The translations under genes were made by a program, and so were the position numbers. Under the pieces are notes generated by a model. The model was not told where the DNA came from. It did no database searches and worked only from the letters and a program-made list of their open reading frames with translations. A DNA stretch of 30,421 nucleotides, from positions 1-30,421 of the IMG/VR virus record IMGVR_UViG_3300005095_000150; one strand, given 5' to 3'. This DNA comes from a virus. This document shows positions 22,230-30,421 of the stretch, piece after piece. How positions within the stretch are numbered: position 1 is the first letter of the stretch; each line of letters starts with the position of its first letter.

Positions 22230-25200
22230 ATGGCAACTATTCAAGAAATAGAATCAAAACCGGAGTTTGCGGCTTACACGTACGATCAGCAAATAAAAAT
22301 CCGCACCGCTTATGCGAAGAAGTATCTTCCAGCGAATCCTGAATTTGCGAAGTACAATCCCGCAGAAAAACAGGCGATTGTAGATGCGTTGATTTTTCGA
22401 CCTCCGGTTTTTGAGGATAAGAATCTTCAATCTCAGGTAGATGGTCTTTGGCAACGTGCGAAACAGGGAGATAAAAAGGCGAAGGATAAAATGATGAACA
22501 TGGTTGTTTTTAGTGCCTTTGAGGATCAGTCGCTGATTGTCAGCTTGTTTGACCATGCGTTGGTTGCTCCGATAGCAGAAGCAGTTCAAGGGAACTCGTC
22601 TTTGACTCCTGATCTTGAGTATCGTCAGTTGACAATTTCTCCCGAAGGTCGAAAGGCTATTCAGTTCTTTGATACAGCTATTTCTCAAGATACCCAGATG
22701 GCAAAGAAACTTGGGGTTTATAAAACTATCGCGTCAGTAGGAGGCTTTCTTGCAGATTTCGCGGGGCTCTACGTAGGACTCGCTGGTACCGCTGTTAAGT
22801 CTGCCCGAGGGGTAGGAAAGCTGGCGTTATATGCGAATGCGAAGAACGCTATTGAAGCCTCGGCGACTACCCCTGCGAGAATGATGCTCGCGTCGTTAGC
22901 CGGTGAAGCAGCGCACGCAGGGGTTACCGCATCGATAGGTGTAGCTCGTGAATGGGGACTTGAGCTTATGAAGGAAAATCTCGGGGAAAATCATGGGTTT
23001 CAGGAAATTGCCTCTAAGTCCGCTCGCTGGTTTGGGGAGTACTTTCTCGGAGATTTGGTTGTTAACTGGGCAACTGGCGTCGTCTGGCCTATGGCAAAGG
23101 TTTTTGGAACAAAGGGTATAAAAGGCTACGGAGATGTAGCGACGGTTTATAAGAATTTAAACGCCGAAGAATGGAAAAAACTTTCACATTATGTTTTCTC
23201 TGGGGAAGATATTCCAAAGGATTTACTTGTGAGACTTCCGGAGCATGTTCAAAAAGAAGCCATTTCCTCTATGACAGCTTTTAAGCTAATGAAGAATGTC
23301 GGGAAGCTGTCCGACATGGAAGCTTCGGTGATAATCGCAAATAAAAATGGCTTTAATATGATCCCCATTGGGGAAGGAAAGTTTGAGATTTCTCCGAAAA
23401 TTGGAAAATCACCTGCGAAGAAAGTTTCCTCCGCTAAAGAAATAAACGACTATATGATGGAGAACATGAAGAAAGCAGCGGTTAATCCAATTTTTAAGAA
23501 AAAGGACGTTAAGGAATTTGCAAAGAAAGCAGCTGGGGCGGATAAGGTTCATATAAAGACCGTTATTCAAGGGTATCTGCCTGAGAAGTATAATAAAAAC
23601 GCCGATGTTCTCACGAGGCTTATAGCTCCGCAGGGTGGGGAATTTAAGAAATCTCAGGTCGATGGCTTTGTGAAGGCTTATGCAAAGGGTTCCGGGGTTT
23701 CAGATGATGTAGTGAAGCAACTAAGGGTAGTAGCCGAGAAAGATTCTTTGAAGGTTTTAAAGAGTAACGAGGAAATCTTCAAACTCCCTAAGAAAGTTTT
23801 AGACGCTGAAGAGGAAAAGTCTTTGGTAAAAAATCTCCTTGAAACTTTAGAGACACACCTTCCCGGAGAAGGGCTCCCGAAAGAACTTCGGATGGATTTT
23901 TTAAAGAATTACTCCGAGCGACTTGTAAAACAAAGCCTCTTCACCCCCGAGTACGCTGCTCATGTGGCGGATATTTCTTTAGGATCAAGGTTATTGAAAG
24001 ACGAGAATGGTTGGAAGCTGGTGAATAAGCTATCTGGAAAAGAAATTCAGAGGTTCGCGGATTTTAAATCTGCTGCGGACTTTATCATCCGCAAGAATAT
24101 CTCTGTTGAGACGCTTAAGCTCGCTGCTGAACGTCAGGGAATGACGTTAACACTTGGAAAAGGAGATGTTTATAAGCTAAAGAAAGGTCCCCGGGTAATC
24201 GCTCAAGGAGCGACGTTGGAGGGAATTCTGCAGCAAACTCCAGATCTTGTGCCAAAGTTTGACTCCGCGTTAGGTCCGGAGATAACGCTTGTTTCTCCAA
24301 CTGGGGCTTTAGGGGTCCGGTTTACAAAGGATTCCATCGCAGTTTCAAGTCATGAAAATTTAATGAAATTCTTAGGTAACTTCCAGCGGAAGTCCTATGG
24401 AGGAAATACTGTTTCGATAATTGGCGGGAATAAAGGACGAATAGAGTTTTATAAAAAACGCAAGCAGTTCGAGGTTTTAATAGACGATATCGGAGAGCGA
24501 AGAACCTTTTCGCAGGTTCGGAAAGCAAAGGAATACCTCGACGGAGCATGGAAACAAGTAGACGAACTTAAGTTTTCAGCGGCTAAGAAAGGCTACCGGT
24601 TAGACTATAAAGCCGGGCATTGGTTTTTGTATAGCTCCGAGGGAGATAAGCTTACTTTTAAAAGCTTTGAGGAAGCGAATAAAGCCCTTAAAGATGTCCC
24701 GATACCTGAATGGGCACCTGAGCTATCGGGGATACCTGAAGAGCTCTTAGACGGCTTCCAGCGTCCGCCTCAGGACTTTTTTAGAGTCCCGGAGGAAGCC
24801 CTACAAGAAGGTCCCTTAGATTACTCTGTCCGAGCAATGGCTGGACAGCTTTGGACTCCGACGAAGAGTACTTTAGAGAAGTTTGTCGCAGAAGGAGCAG
24901 ATCCGGAGGTTATTAAGACTTTTAATAATATTGAATCTACTCGATTGTTCGTCGCCGGACGGGAGCATGAATTTCGTAAGGTAGTCTTAAGTATCTTTGA
25001 AGACAAAGGAAAGGTTGTTTCTAAGAAGAAACGTTATTGGATAGGAAGGTACGCGGAAGCAGCGGATGACACCGCAAGGGCAAAGGTTCTCGAGGACGCT
25101 CGGAAAACCGGAGTAAAATTTGGAACAAAAGAAACCGAGATGGCGGAGAAGTTAAGGGAGTTTTACGGAAAAACCCCTGAAGAAGGAGCTTTTGCGTACT

Positions 25201-26699
25201 TCGGGGTAGCTCCTGAGAAGTTTATCGACAATTATCTCCCGAGAGTTAAAGAATATTATTACCAGAATCCTAAAAAAGCATGGACAGATGGAAATGTACA
25301 CGGGTTTCTCGCGGAGGTCTTTGATAATAAAGTCCCGAAAGAAATGACAGCGTTTTTTAAGCACGCACGCGTAAGTGATGTGTTGGATGTTGCGTTGGAG
25401 AAAGACCCGTTGGCTCAGCTTTTTAGGTACGTCAACGCAGGGCTTAAAGAAAAGTACATCGGACCGCTGATAGACGAGGCAACGAAACTTACAGCTTTAA
25501 AAGGGGATAAGGTTTTACGGAAGAGATTCTACACGTATCTTTCACAGATTGGTGGACTTCCTCAAGGAGACGCTCAACAGATTATTCGTCAGATTACTCC
25601 GAAGATTTTACAAGCTTTCAAGCTTCCTCCTACGTTGACAAACGACATAACCACGTGGTTTATGTCTTTAGGATACTCTGCCTCAATGGGCTTTCGTCCG
25701 TGGCTTCCGATAAGGAATATGAACCAAATATGGACAACCCTCGCAATGCGTATGCACGGGAATCGTTGGGTTAAGGATGCGCTCCAGAAAGTCGCCTCAA
25801 AAGACGGGGGAGTTATTTATGATACCCTAAGAAAGAAGGGACTTATTATGAGCTCACTCCCGCTGTACGGCTCCGAGGTAATTGACCAAGCGTCGATGCT
25901 GGGAAAAATAACCCACAGTTCCCTGAAGATGTATAAAAACTCCGACGACTTTACCCGTGCAGTTGCGTATACCGCGGCGAGTTTAAAGTTCGACGATGCT
26001 TGGGGGAGGTTAAAAAAAGGAATCTTAAATCAAGATAAATTCCTCCACATGTCAGGGGTAAGCCAAATGGATCCGACTACCAGAGGAAAAATCCTCGGAC
26101 TTATTAACGAAGGAAAAGTAACTTCCGCTCGTGATATGTTTGCAACGGAGATTGTTACCGAGACGATGTTTCCGTACCGAGCCGGGATGTCGCCATTGGC
26201 TTTTAGAACAACCATTGGAAAAGTCTTTGGAATGATGGGGCATTACAGCGTTTATTACGTGGATAACATCCGGAGATCCTTGAAGTACATGACCGCTGGA
26301 GAGAAAATGCTCGCTGGGTCGATTTTCGTCGGAAACTCAATGGCATTGTATGGAGCTTTCTCCACCCTCGGAGTAAAAGCCGATAACTTCAAACCGTGGG
26401 AGCCGGCGATCTTCACCGGTGGACCTTCGTGGGAGATCATGCAGGATGCGTTGGATATGGCTGGGTCTGGAGGAGAAGGGAAAGCTGCAAGGATGAGACT
26501 CTTCGGAGTTTACAACGATGGAGAACGTGTAAGGTTCGATCCCTTGAAGAGTACTCTTTTTAAATGGACCATCCCCGGGGCGTATGAGCTTAAGAAAATG
26601 TCTGACGCGGTGGAGCTTACAAATCGTGGAGATTCATGGGGAGCTTTTTTAACTTCTATGGGAGCTCCGTATAGTGATAGTTGGTTGTTTGGAGATTAA
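22230..26699 (+). CDS. Giant internal virion (ejection) protein, gp16-like
   Basis: At 1489 residues it is the longest gene here. It is helical throughout, with a repeated N-terminal pattern (SKPEFAAYTYDQQIKIRTAY and NPEFAKYNPAEKQAIVDALI) and hydrophobic stretches near residues 165-195 (ASVGGFLADFAGLYVGLAGT) and 265-285 that could cross or associate with membrane. Near residues 1150-1165 lies GFRPWLPIRNMNQIWTTLAM, a motif common in large phage ejection and polyvalent proteins. The size parallels T7 gp16 (1318 residues), but I see no lytic transglycosylase motif at the N-terminus. It ends the late operon just before the bidirectional terminator. It probably forms part of the ejection channel. 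Confidence 0.75.
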   Translation: MATIQEIESKPEFAAYTYDQQIKIRTAYAKKYLPANPEFAKYNPAEKQAIVDALIFRPPVFEDKNLQSQVDGLWQRAKQGDKKAKDKMMNMVVFSAFEDQSLIVSLFDHALVAPIAEAVQGNSSLTPDLEYRQLTISPEGRKAIQFFDTAISQDTQMAKKLGVYKTIASVGGFLADFAGLYVGLAGTAVKSARGVGKLALYANAKNAIEASATTPARMMLASLAGEAAHAGVTASIGVAREWGLELMKENLGENHGFQEIASKSARWFGEYFLGDLVVNWATGVVWPMAKVFGTKGIKGYGDVATVYKNLNAEEWKKLSHYVFSGEDIPKDLLVRLPEHVQKEAISSMTAFKLMKNVGKLSDMEASVIIANKNGFNMIPIGEGKFEISPKIGKSPAKKVSSAKEINDYMMENMKKAAVNPIFKKKDVKEFAKKAAGADKVHIKTVIQGYLPEKYNKNADVLTRLIAPQGGEFKKSQVDGFVKAYAKGSGVSDDVVKQLRVVAEKDSLKVLKSNEEIFKLPKKVLDAEEEKSLVKNLLETLETHLPGEGLPKELRMDFLKNYSERLVKQSLFTPEYAAHVADISLGSRLLKDENGWKLVNKLSGKEIQRFADFKSAADFIIRKNISVETLKLAAERQGMTLTLGKGDVYKLKKGPRVIAQGATLEGILQQTPDLVPKFDSALGPEITLVSPTGALGVRFTKDSIAVSSHENLMKFLGNFQRKSYGGNTVSIIGGNKGRIEFYKKRKQFEVLIDDIGERRTFSQVRKAKEYLDGAWKQVDELKFSAAKKGYRLDYKAGHWFLYSSEGDKLTFKSFEEANKALKDVPIPEWAPELSGIPEELLDGFQRPPQDFFRVPEEALQEGPLDYSVRAMAGQLWTPTKSTLEKFVAEGADPEVIKTFNNIESTRLFVAGREHEFRKVVLSIFEDKGKVVSKKKRYWIGRYAEAADDTARAKVLEDARKTGVKFGTKETEMAEKLREFYGKTPEEGAFAYFGVAPEKFIDNYLPRVKEYYYQNPKKAWTDGNVHGFLAEVFDNKVPKEMTAFFKHARVSDVLDVALEKDPLAQLFRYVNAGLKEKYIGPLIDEATKLTALKGDKVLRKRFYTYLSQIGGLPQGDAQQIIRQITPKILQAFKLPPTLTNDITTWFMSLGYSASMGFRPWLPIRNMNQIWTTLAMRMHGNRWVKDALQKVASKDGGVIYDTLRKKGLIMSSLPLYGSEVIDQASMLGKITHSSLKMYKNSDDFTRAVAYTAASLKFDDAWGRLKKGILNQDKFLHMSGVSQMDPTTRGKILGLINEGKVTSARDMFATEIVTETMFPYRAGMSPLAFRTTIGKVFGMMGHYSVYYVDNIRRSLKYMTAGEKMLAGSIFVGNSMALYGAFSTLGVKADNFKPWEPAIFTGGPSWEIMQDALDMAGSGGEGKAARMRLFGVYNDGERVRFDPLKSTLFKWTIPGAYELKKMSDAVELTNRGDSWGAFLTSMGAPYSDSWLFGD

Positions 26700-26710
26700 G
26701 GGAAGGGAAT

Positions 26711-26748
26711 AAAAAAAAAAACGGGACCTGAAAAGGTCCCTATTTTTT
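26711..26748. terminator. Bidirectional terminator between convergent operons
   Basis: Eleven A (26711-26721) precede a perfect 7-bp stem (GGGACCT at 26723-26729 with AGGTCCC at 26734-26740) and GAAA loop, followed by TATTTTTTT. Read from either strand it gives a stem and U-run. It lies after the late operon's last stop and overlaps the stop codon of the leftward helix-turn-helix gene. Confidence 0.92.
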
Positions 26749-27291
26749 TAAGGAGTTTTTTATCTTTAAAAGCTTCTCGAGCGTAAGCTTCAGAGAAACC
26801 TTTCGCTTATTTTTCAAAGTTGCTTCGATTTTTATTAAATTATTATACGGCGAAGAGTAGATCTTGTATGAAGTAAAATCTCTAAAAAGTACAATATCTC
26901 CATTCGGGGACTTAAACCCTCCGGGATACTCTCGGAGATCCCCGAGAGATTTTATCTTTTTCGCGTGACGTTCTTTTAGACGGTACAAAGAACACTTTAC
27001 CTGATCATACGTAAGTCCGGTTATCGCGGAGATAGCCCTCGGACTCCTCGGAAGCTTCTGGTCCGGATGCTCAGAGATCCACTTTGCAAGTCCTCCGGAG
27101 AGTTTATTAAAGCTGTGAGTCCCCTCTGGGCGACCCTTTGGAAAACTAAGCCCCAATTCCTTACAATATCGAATAGCGGTTTTTCGGGAGATTCTCATTT
27201 TTTCTGCCAGTTCTTTATAAGACTTTACCTTTGCTTGGGTTTTTTTAAATTCCTGTTCCCAATCCGGATCATCCAGAAATCGACTTCTCAC
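26740..27291 (-). CDS. Helix-turn-helix DNA-binding protein
   Basis: 183 residues from a GTG start preceded by GGAGGAGG on the minus strand. Residues about 24-48 (SYKELAEKMRISRKTAIRYC) form a helix-turn-helix, and a second one may exist at about 82-108 (PRAISAITGLTYDQVKCSLY RL, split by a basic linker). The C-terminal third is basic and beta-rich, with no known domain that I recognise. It is the last gene of the leftward operon and its stop lies within the shared terminator. A transcriptional regulator or replication-associated binding protein is plausible; homing-endonuclease-associated HTH proteins can look similar, but no nuclease motif is visible. Confidence 0.7.
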   Translation of the reverse strand: MRSRFLDDPDWEQEFKKTQAKVKSYKELAEKMRISRKTAIRYCKELGLSFPKGRPEGTHSFNKLSGGLAKWISEHPDQKLPRSPRAISAITGLTYDQVKCSLYRLKERHAKKIKSLGDLREYPGGFKSPNGDIVLFRDFTSYKIYSSPYNNLIKIEATLKNKRKVSLKLTLEKLLKIKNSLKK

Positions 27292-27511
27292 TTTCAGCCT
27301 CCTCCATAAAGGGAAACATCAGCTGCCGCCATGTTTTAAGAGACCCACGATCTTGTCCGCCTTCATAGCCGCAGTTGGCGCAGATTCCAGTTGGGATAGC
27401 ATCTACGGGGTTTTCGTGACCACATCTTGGACAAAACAATAGCATGTAACCTTCGGTGGTCCAGTAACCGTGACCGTAGGGGCGGTTGATCTTTACTCTT
27501 TTTTCTTTCAT
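27269..27511 (-). CDS. Zinc-ribbon protein
   Basis: 80 residues with AAAAGGAG upstream. Cys27-x2-Cys30 (CPRCGHEN) and Cys44-x2-Cys47 (CANCGYEG) are 13 residues apart, a classical zinc ribbon. The N-terminal segment (INRPYGHGYWTTEGYMLLF) is short and the C-terminus helical. Its TGA stop overlaps the start of the HTH gene by 23 bases, so both are probably co-translated. Such small ribbons often bind nucleic acid or a partner polymerase or helicase. The specific role is unknown. Confidence 0.75.
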   Translation of the reverse strand: MKEKRVKINRPYGHGYWTTEGYMLLFCPRCGHENPVDAIPTGICANCGYEGGQDRGSLKTWRQLMFPFMEEAESEKSISG

Positions 27512-27526
27512 GTTTTATTCTCCTTT

Positions 27527-28858
27527 TTATTTATCCCAGATATAAAGTTCTTCTCCCTTTGTGGAGACTTGAGTTTTACGTTTTCCGCGTAGGCTCACTT
27601 CTATGAGGCCTTCTTGGTAGATGTGCTGCATTATTTTTAGTACCAGTTCCGCAGAGAAGCCGTAGGGAGACAAACGTTGAATTAACTGCCGTCGGGTTAT
27701 CTTCCCGCGGGATTTTATTATTTCTTTAGTTTTATTATAGCAGACGTTGTACGACGACATTCCAACTTCTTGGGTTATGCCTGAAGCTCCTTCATAGGTT
27801 ACATCAAGGATTGTCTCAGCTTCTTTTAGGATTTCTAAGGATATTTCCCGTCCTTCTTCGTAGCGCTGGGCTTTGAGTATCAACGCCAGCTTCCGAAGGT
27901 GTATGTCGTAGCGGGATTTTAGATCCACCTCAGAATCATGCCCAGTCATTAGAAGCTTGCGGTGGCGTTCATAGAATTTATTATAATATTCCTGAGCTTC
28001 ATCGGAGAAGTAAAATTCCCCTTGAGCGTTGTTTGCAATCCACGCCAGACGTTGAGCGAGATCCTTCCGTGTAGGACCTCCGATTACTTCTTTAGGTTCT
28101 GGGTACGAGCGAGTTGGTCGGGGAGAATGCACGAGTATCAATCTCGAAAGAAACCCACCTCCCATTGCTTCAGCAGGGATAGATTCGTTGATGCCTTTTA
28201 TTGTTGTGGCTCCGATTAAGGTAAAGAAGATGTCTCGAAATTCTACATGCCCACGTCCTACAGTATCTCGAGAGTCAATATCTTTACAATCGTAAAGATC
28301 CACAAGGGTGTTTATAAGCCCTGTGTTGTATTTTTGTTTTCCGAGGAACGTCGCAAGCTCTGCGACAACAACCGAGACCTCGGATCCTTTAGATGCGAAA
28401 TAGTTTTTTCCTTCATGCTTTATGACAACATTTTCCTTTGGAACCAAAGCTACCTCTAAGGCTTCCGGGGTGACCTTTGTCCGGAGAAGGTTCACTTCCT
28501 TCGCAAACTGCACCCGTGGGTCTTTGTAAAACTTTGGGAAATCTATCAGTACCTTTTCTCCGAATTGTCGTACCGCGGTAGACTTTGCACAGATTCTTGG
28601 AGGAGCTACGAGGACGATGAAGAAATTTGGATAAAGCGGATCTGGGTACCATTTAAAATACGCGTCCCTTTTCAACGCCGACGACAATGCCCAGACGCCA
28701 GACCAGAAACTTAAAATCGTCGGAGTCTCTATCCCACGAGTCGCAAGTACAAAGTCTGTTAAAAATCCCGGCTTCGGTAAATATTTATCGAACGGTTCAT
28801 CAACCCAGAATTTCTCTTTAACATCCTCTTCTTTAAATGCCGTCGGGGGTTCAAGCAT
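27527..28858 (-). CDS. DUF3987-like P-loop ATPase/replicative helicase
   Basis: 443 residues from ATG at 28858. This start has AAGGAGG nine bases upstream, whereas the ATG nine bases earlier (28867) directly abuts the ribosome site. The P-loop is APPRICAKST (85-94, Lys92), atypical in having Ala where Gly is usual. Walker B is VSVVVAELATFLG with Glu168. TLIGATT (213-219) resembles a sensor strand, and GGGFLSR (233-239) carries a possible Arg finger. This pattern belongs to DUF3987-type phage helicase/primase-associated ATPases. The C-terminus holds a winged-helix-like region (KITRRQLIQRLSPYGFSAEL). It is coupled to the upstream gene (8-base overlap) and lies next to the DNA polymerase, so replication fork function is likely. 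Confidence 0.78.
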   Translation of the reverse strand: MLEPPTAFKEEDVKEKFWVDEPFDKYLPKPGFLTDFVLATRGIETPTILSFWSGVWALSSALKRDAYFKWYPDPLYPNFFIVLVAPPRICAKSTAVRQFGEKVLIDFPKFYKDPRVQFAKEVNLLRTKVTPEALEVALVPKENVVIKHEGKNYFASKGSEVSVVVAELATFLGKQKYNTGLINTLVDLYDCKDIDSRDTVGRGHVEFRDIFFTLIGATTIKGINESIPAEAMGGGFLSRLILVHSPRPTRSYPEPKEVIGGPTRKDLAQRLAWIANNAQGEFYFSDEAQEYYNKFYERHRKLLMTGHDSEVDLKSRYDIHLRKLALILKAQRYEEGREISLEILKEAETILDVTYEGASGITQEVGMSSYNVCYNKTKEIIKSRGKITRRQLIQRLSPYGFSAELVLKIMQHIYQEGLIEVSLRGKRKTQVSTKGEELYIWDK

Positions 28859-29117
28859 CTTCAACATCCTCCTTGATGGTTGATATTATAAGGTCTTTTT
28901 GGTCCTCTGTCAAATACTCTGTAAGATCTATAAAGCTTCTGTTTGAAGTAAGGTACCCAACCGCGTATTCTATATCCGCAGACTCTGGAGGTTCTTCTCG
29001 AGATCCTCGAGCTCCGGGGATGTAGGTGTAAAAAACCTCTGGCTCTAGCGTTAGCTCAATGCTGAAACTCCCGCTCAACTGATGATCCATCTTTCTTATA
29101 GGTGATTTTCTTCCCAT
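28851..29117 (-). CDS. Small conserved-type phage replication-module protein, unknown
   Basis: 88 residues. ATG 29117 is preferred because AGAGGAG precedes it with suitable spacing; an internal ATG at 29090 has no such site. The middle segment (LTLEPEVFYTYIPGARGSRE EPPESADIEYA, split by the acidic run) resembles small phage proteins with a 'Tyr-x-Pro-Gly ... Pro-Glu ... Glu-Tyr' pattern found near replication genes. I have no function for it. It overlaps the polymerase stop by 62 bases and the helicase start by 8, so it is translated within the replication operon. It ends with TGA. Confidence 0.65.
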   Translation of the reverse strand: MGRKSPIRKMDHQLSGSFSIELTLEPEVFYTYIPGARGSREEPPESADIEYAVGYLTSNRSFIDLTEYLTEDQKDLIISTIKEDVEDA

Positions 29118-30421
29118 TTATTTTAATCTCCTCTAATTTTCCCCAATTAGGGCCTATTTCTATATCAACCGGAAAGCTTACTTGCTTTCCATAGAAGTCC
29201 AACGGACGTTCCATTTCTTGTTTCATTAAGAGTATAAGTTCCAAGAGTTCTTCATAGGGGACTTCGTAAATTAGCTGATCGTGTACTTGAAGAACAAGCT
29301 TGGAACTTAAGCCTCGAGATTCTATCCCAGAATCTAAACGAATCAACGCTCGGTTAATTACCCCTGCGGCTCCTCCTTGAATGGGAGTGTTCAATGCTTG
29401 TTTTTCTATATCATACGAATCCCCCATTAAGGTTCTTACGCGACCTAAGAAAGTCCGAGATTTTCGTTCTTTCCGCGCAATTTCCTTTACCTTCTCCTGC
29501 CATTGATGGAGGACGTTATATTTTTCAAAATACGACTTCTCAGCTTCAACAAATTGCTTAAATGTCAAACGAAGTTCCGGTGCTTCAAGGGTTACTTTTT
29601 CGTAAATTGTCCGTTGCCCTCCGCCGTATTGGATTCTTCCAAACTGGAAGATCTTTGCTCCTCGTCGGGCAGGATTCCACATGGGATTCTCGGACGTTAT
29701 CTTAAAAAGCGCCTTCGTATTTTCATCATGCTGGTTTATCTTTCCTTCAATAACCGGAACAAGCTCCGGTTCTCCGGTCTCATACGCAAGCACAAAGACC
29801 TCCAGATTCCGGTAATCTCCAGAAACTAAAATCTTCCCAGGTCCTGCGATGAACATTTCCCGAACGTCCTTTAGCTTTTTAGGCACCTGTTGAAGATTCG
29901 GTGAGTTCATTGAATTATGTAGAGCTACTTCGTTACCTATAAAGCAGTGAGTATTTTCAACCTCCAAATCCCAAAGCTGTTCTTCTGGGCCTTCTTCAAT
30001 AGAGATTATATAGTGATTTCTTCTCAAGCGATTCCGATATTTGCGTAAAGTTTCAGGTTTTAACTTCTCACCTTTTTTACCTATTCCAGTTTCAACAGTT
30101 TTTTTAAGTTGTTCTTCAGTATAAGCGTGTTCTTTTTGATGGATACCTATAGTTCCACAAAACTTTAGGTTCTCTGGATAATTGTTTTGTTTATTTTCAT
30201 CTATATGGTGAATGATAGATCTTGAGTTTAATCTTTTTCCAGAGTTAAAAATTTCTCTATAAATCCATCTATGCTCAGAGACTCTTCCTCCTCCTTTTGA
30301 TCCTGTTCCTCTATTGCGTGAGTGGGGGAAAAAGTAACTATAACCATCCTCATTAAAGCCTCTTTTAGGCATACATAAAAGGCGTTCTCCGATTTTTAAA
30401 TCCTTTGCGTGTTTCCATATT
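29056..30421 (-). CDS. polA: Family A DNA polymerase with intein, 5' part outside window
   Basis: The reading frame is open to the right edge, so the gene starts beyond the window. After an intein (to 29914), the extein begins SMNSPNLQQVP, the PolA motif 1 (family consensus R-L-S-S-x-x-P-N-L-Q-x-I-P). Motif A is GDYRNLEVFVLA (Asp codon at 29815-29817). Motif B is RRGAKIFQFGRIQYGGG with one residue more than the usual F-G-x-x-Y-G. Motif C is VHDQL (Asp codon 29278-29280), where the usual second acid Glu is Gln. The enzyme would replicate phage DNA together with the helicase. The 3'-5' exonuclease region, if present, lies outside. It ends with TGA at 29056-29058. Confidence 0.92.
   Translation of the reverse strand, partial: IWKHAKDLKIGERLLCMPKRGFNEDGYSYFFPHSRNRGTGSKGGGRVSEHRWIYREIFNSGKRLNSRSIIHHIDENKQNNYPENLKFCGTIGIHQKEHAYTEEQLKKTVETGIGKKGEKLKPETLRKYRNRLRRNHYIISIEEGPEEQLWDLEVENTHCFIGNEVALHNSMNSPNLQQVPKKLKDVREMFIAGPGKILVSGDYRNLEVFVLAYETGEPELVPVIEGKINQHDENTKALFKITSENPMWNPARRGAKIFQFGRIQYGGGQRTIYEKVTLEAPELRLTFKQFVEAEKSYFEKYNVLHQWQEKVKEIARKERKSRTFLGRVRTLMGDSYDIEKQALNTPIQGGAAGVINRALIRLDSGIESRGLSSKLVLQVHDQLIYEVPYEELLELILLMKQEMERPLDFYGKQVSFPVDIEIGPNWGKLEEIKINGKKITYKKDGSSVEREFQH
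29914..30421 (-). mobile_element. Partial intein with HNH homing endonuclease in the DNA polymerase gene
   Basis: The C-terminal part of an intein ends GNEVALHN followed by Ser (+1 residue) at 29911-29913. Block F/G residues are visible as ENTHCFIGNEVALHN. An HNH nuclease is indicated by IIHHIDENKQNNYPENLKF, with further His at GIHQKEHA. The N-terminal splicing half (block A Cys) lies beyond the window edge, but WKHAKDLKIGERLLCMPKRG just before it resembles the end of block B. The insertion is within polymerase motif 1, close to the catalytic core. The composition is AT-rich relative to the polymerase extein, suggesting separate acquisition. It belongs to a different endonuclease class from the TerL intein. 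Confidence 0.9.

Overview
The window is a contiguous piece of a tailed double-stranded DNA phage genome (or a prophage/metagenomic phage contig). The evidence is a nearly complete virion-assembly module: terminase, portal, scaffold, major capsid, neck, fibres, lysis genes and a T7-like ejection-protein series. It is followed by a replication module on the opposite strand. I see no tail-tube, tape-measure or sheath genes, so a short-tailed podovirus-type virion is the best inference. The host cannot be fixed from sequence. Strong AAAGGAGG-type ribosome sites precede most genes, the standard bacterial code is used (TAA, TGA and TAG all serve as stops), and DnaA-box-like sites suggest a bacterial host whose DnaA the phage may use.

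Layout. Bases 1-925 are essentially non-coding. They hold an ATT microsatellite, a 75-bp-period tandem repeat carrying covarying palindromes, a cluster of DnaA-box-like sites (candidate origin), and a third palindrome-repeat copy just upstream of the first late gene. Bases 926-9826 carry the packaging and head genes on the + strand: candidate small terminase, a 48-residue ORF, large terminase interrupted by an intein, portal, two small/scaffold proteins, an AT-hook protein, a decoration-like protein and the major capsid protein. Two hairpin terminators flank the next small gene. Bases 10189-15726 hold small virion proteins, a LamG-type gene split by an in-frame TGA, a head-tail adaptor and three fibre or receptor-binding proteins. 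Bases 15777-17362 form a probable lysis cassette (membrane protein, metallophosphoesterase, papain/C39-like peptidase, holin-like protein). Bases 17349-26699 hold a large hub/tubular protein, a GNAT-like protein and three ejection proteins of 206, 659 and 1489 residues. Their order and sizes parallel T7 genes 12 to 16.

A bidirectional terminator at about 26711-26748 separates this rightward late operon from a leftward early operon (30421 down to 26740). That operon contains a family A DNA polymerase carrying a second intein and cut by the window edge, a small conserved phage protein, a DUF3987-like ATPase/helicase, a zinc-ribbon protein and a helix-turn-helix protein.

Most noteworthy: (1) the two central enzymes, large terminase and DNA polymerase, each carry an intein at a catalytic motif, with different homing endonuclease types (LAGLIDADG and HNH); (2) the helicase P-loop DNA resembles the terminase intein insertion site; (3) one in-frame TGA interrupts a LamG domain with reading frame and homology preserved on both sides, suggesting stop readthrough or a recent nonsense change; (4) the leader region has origin-like and operator-like repeats.
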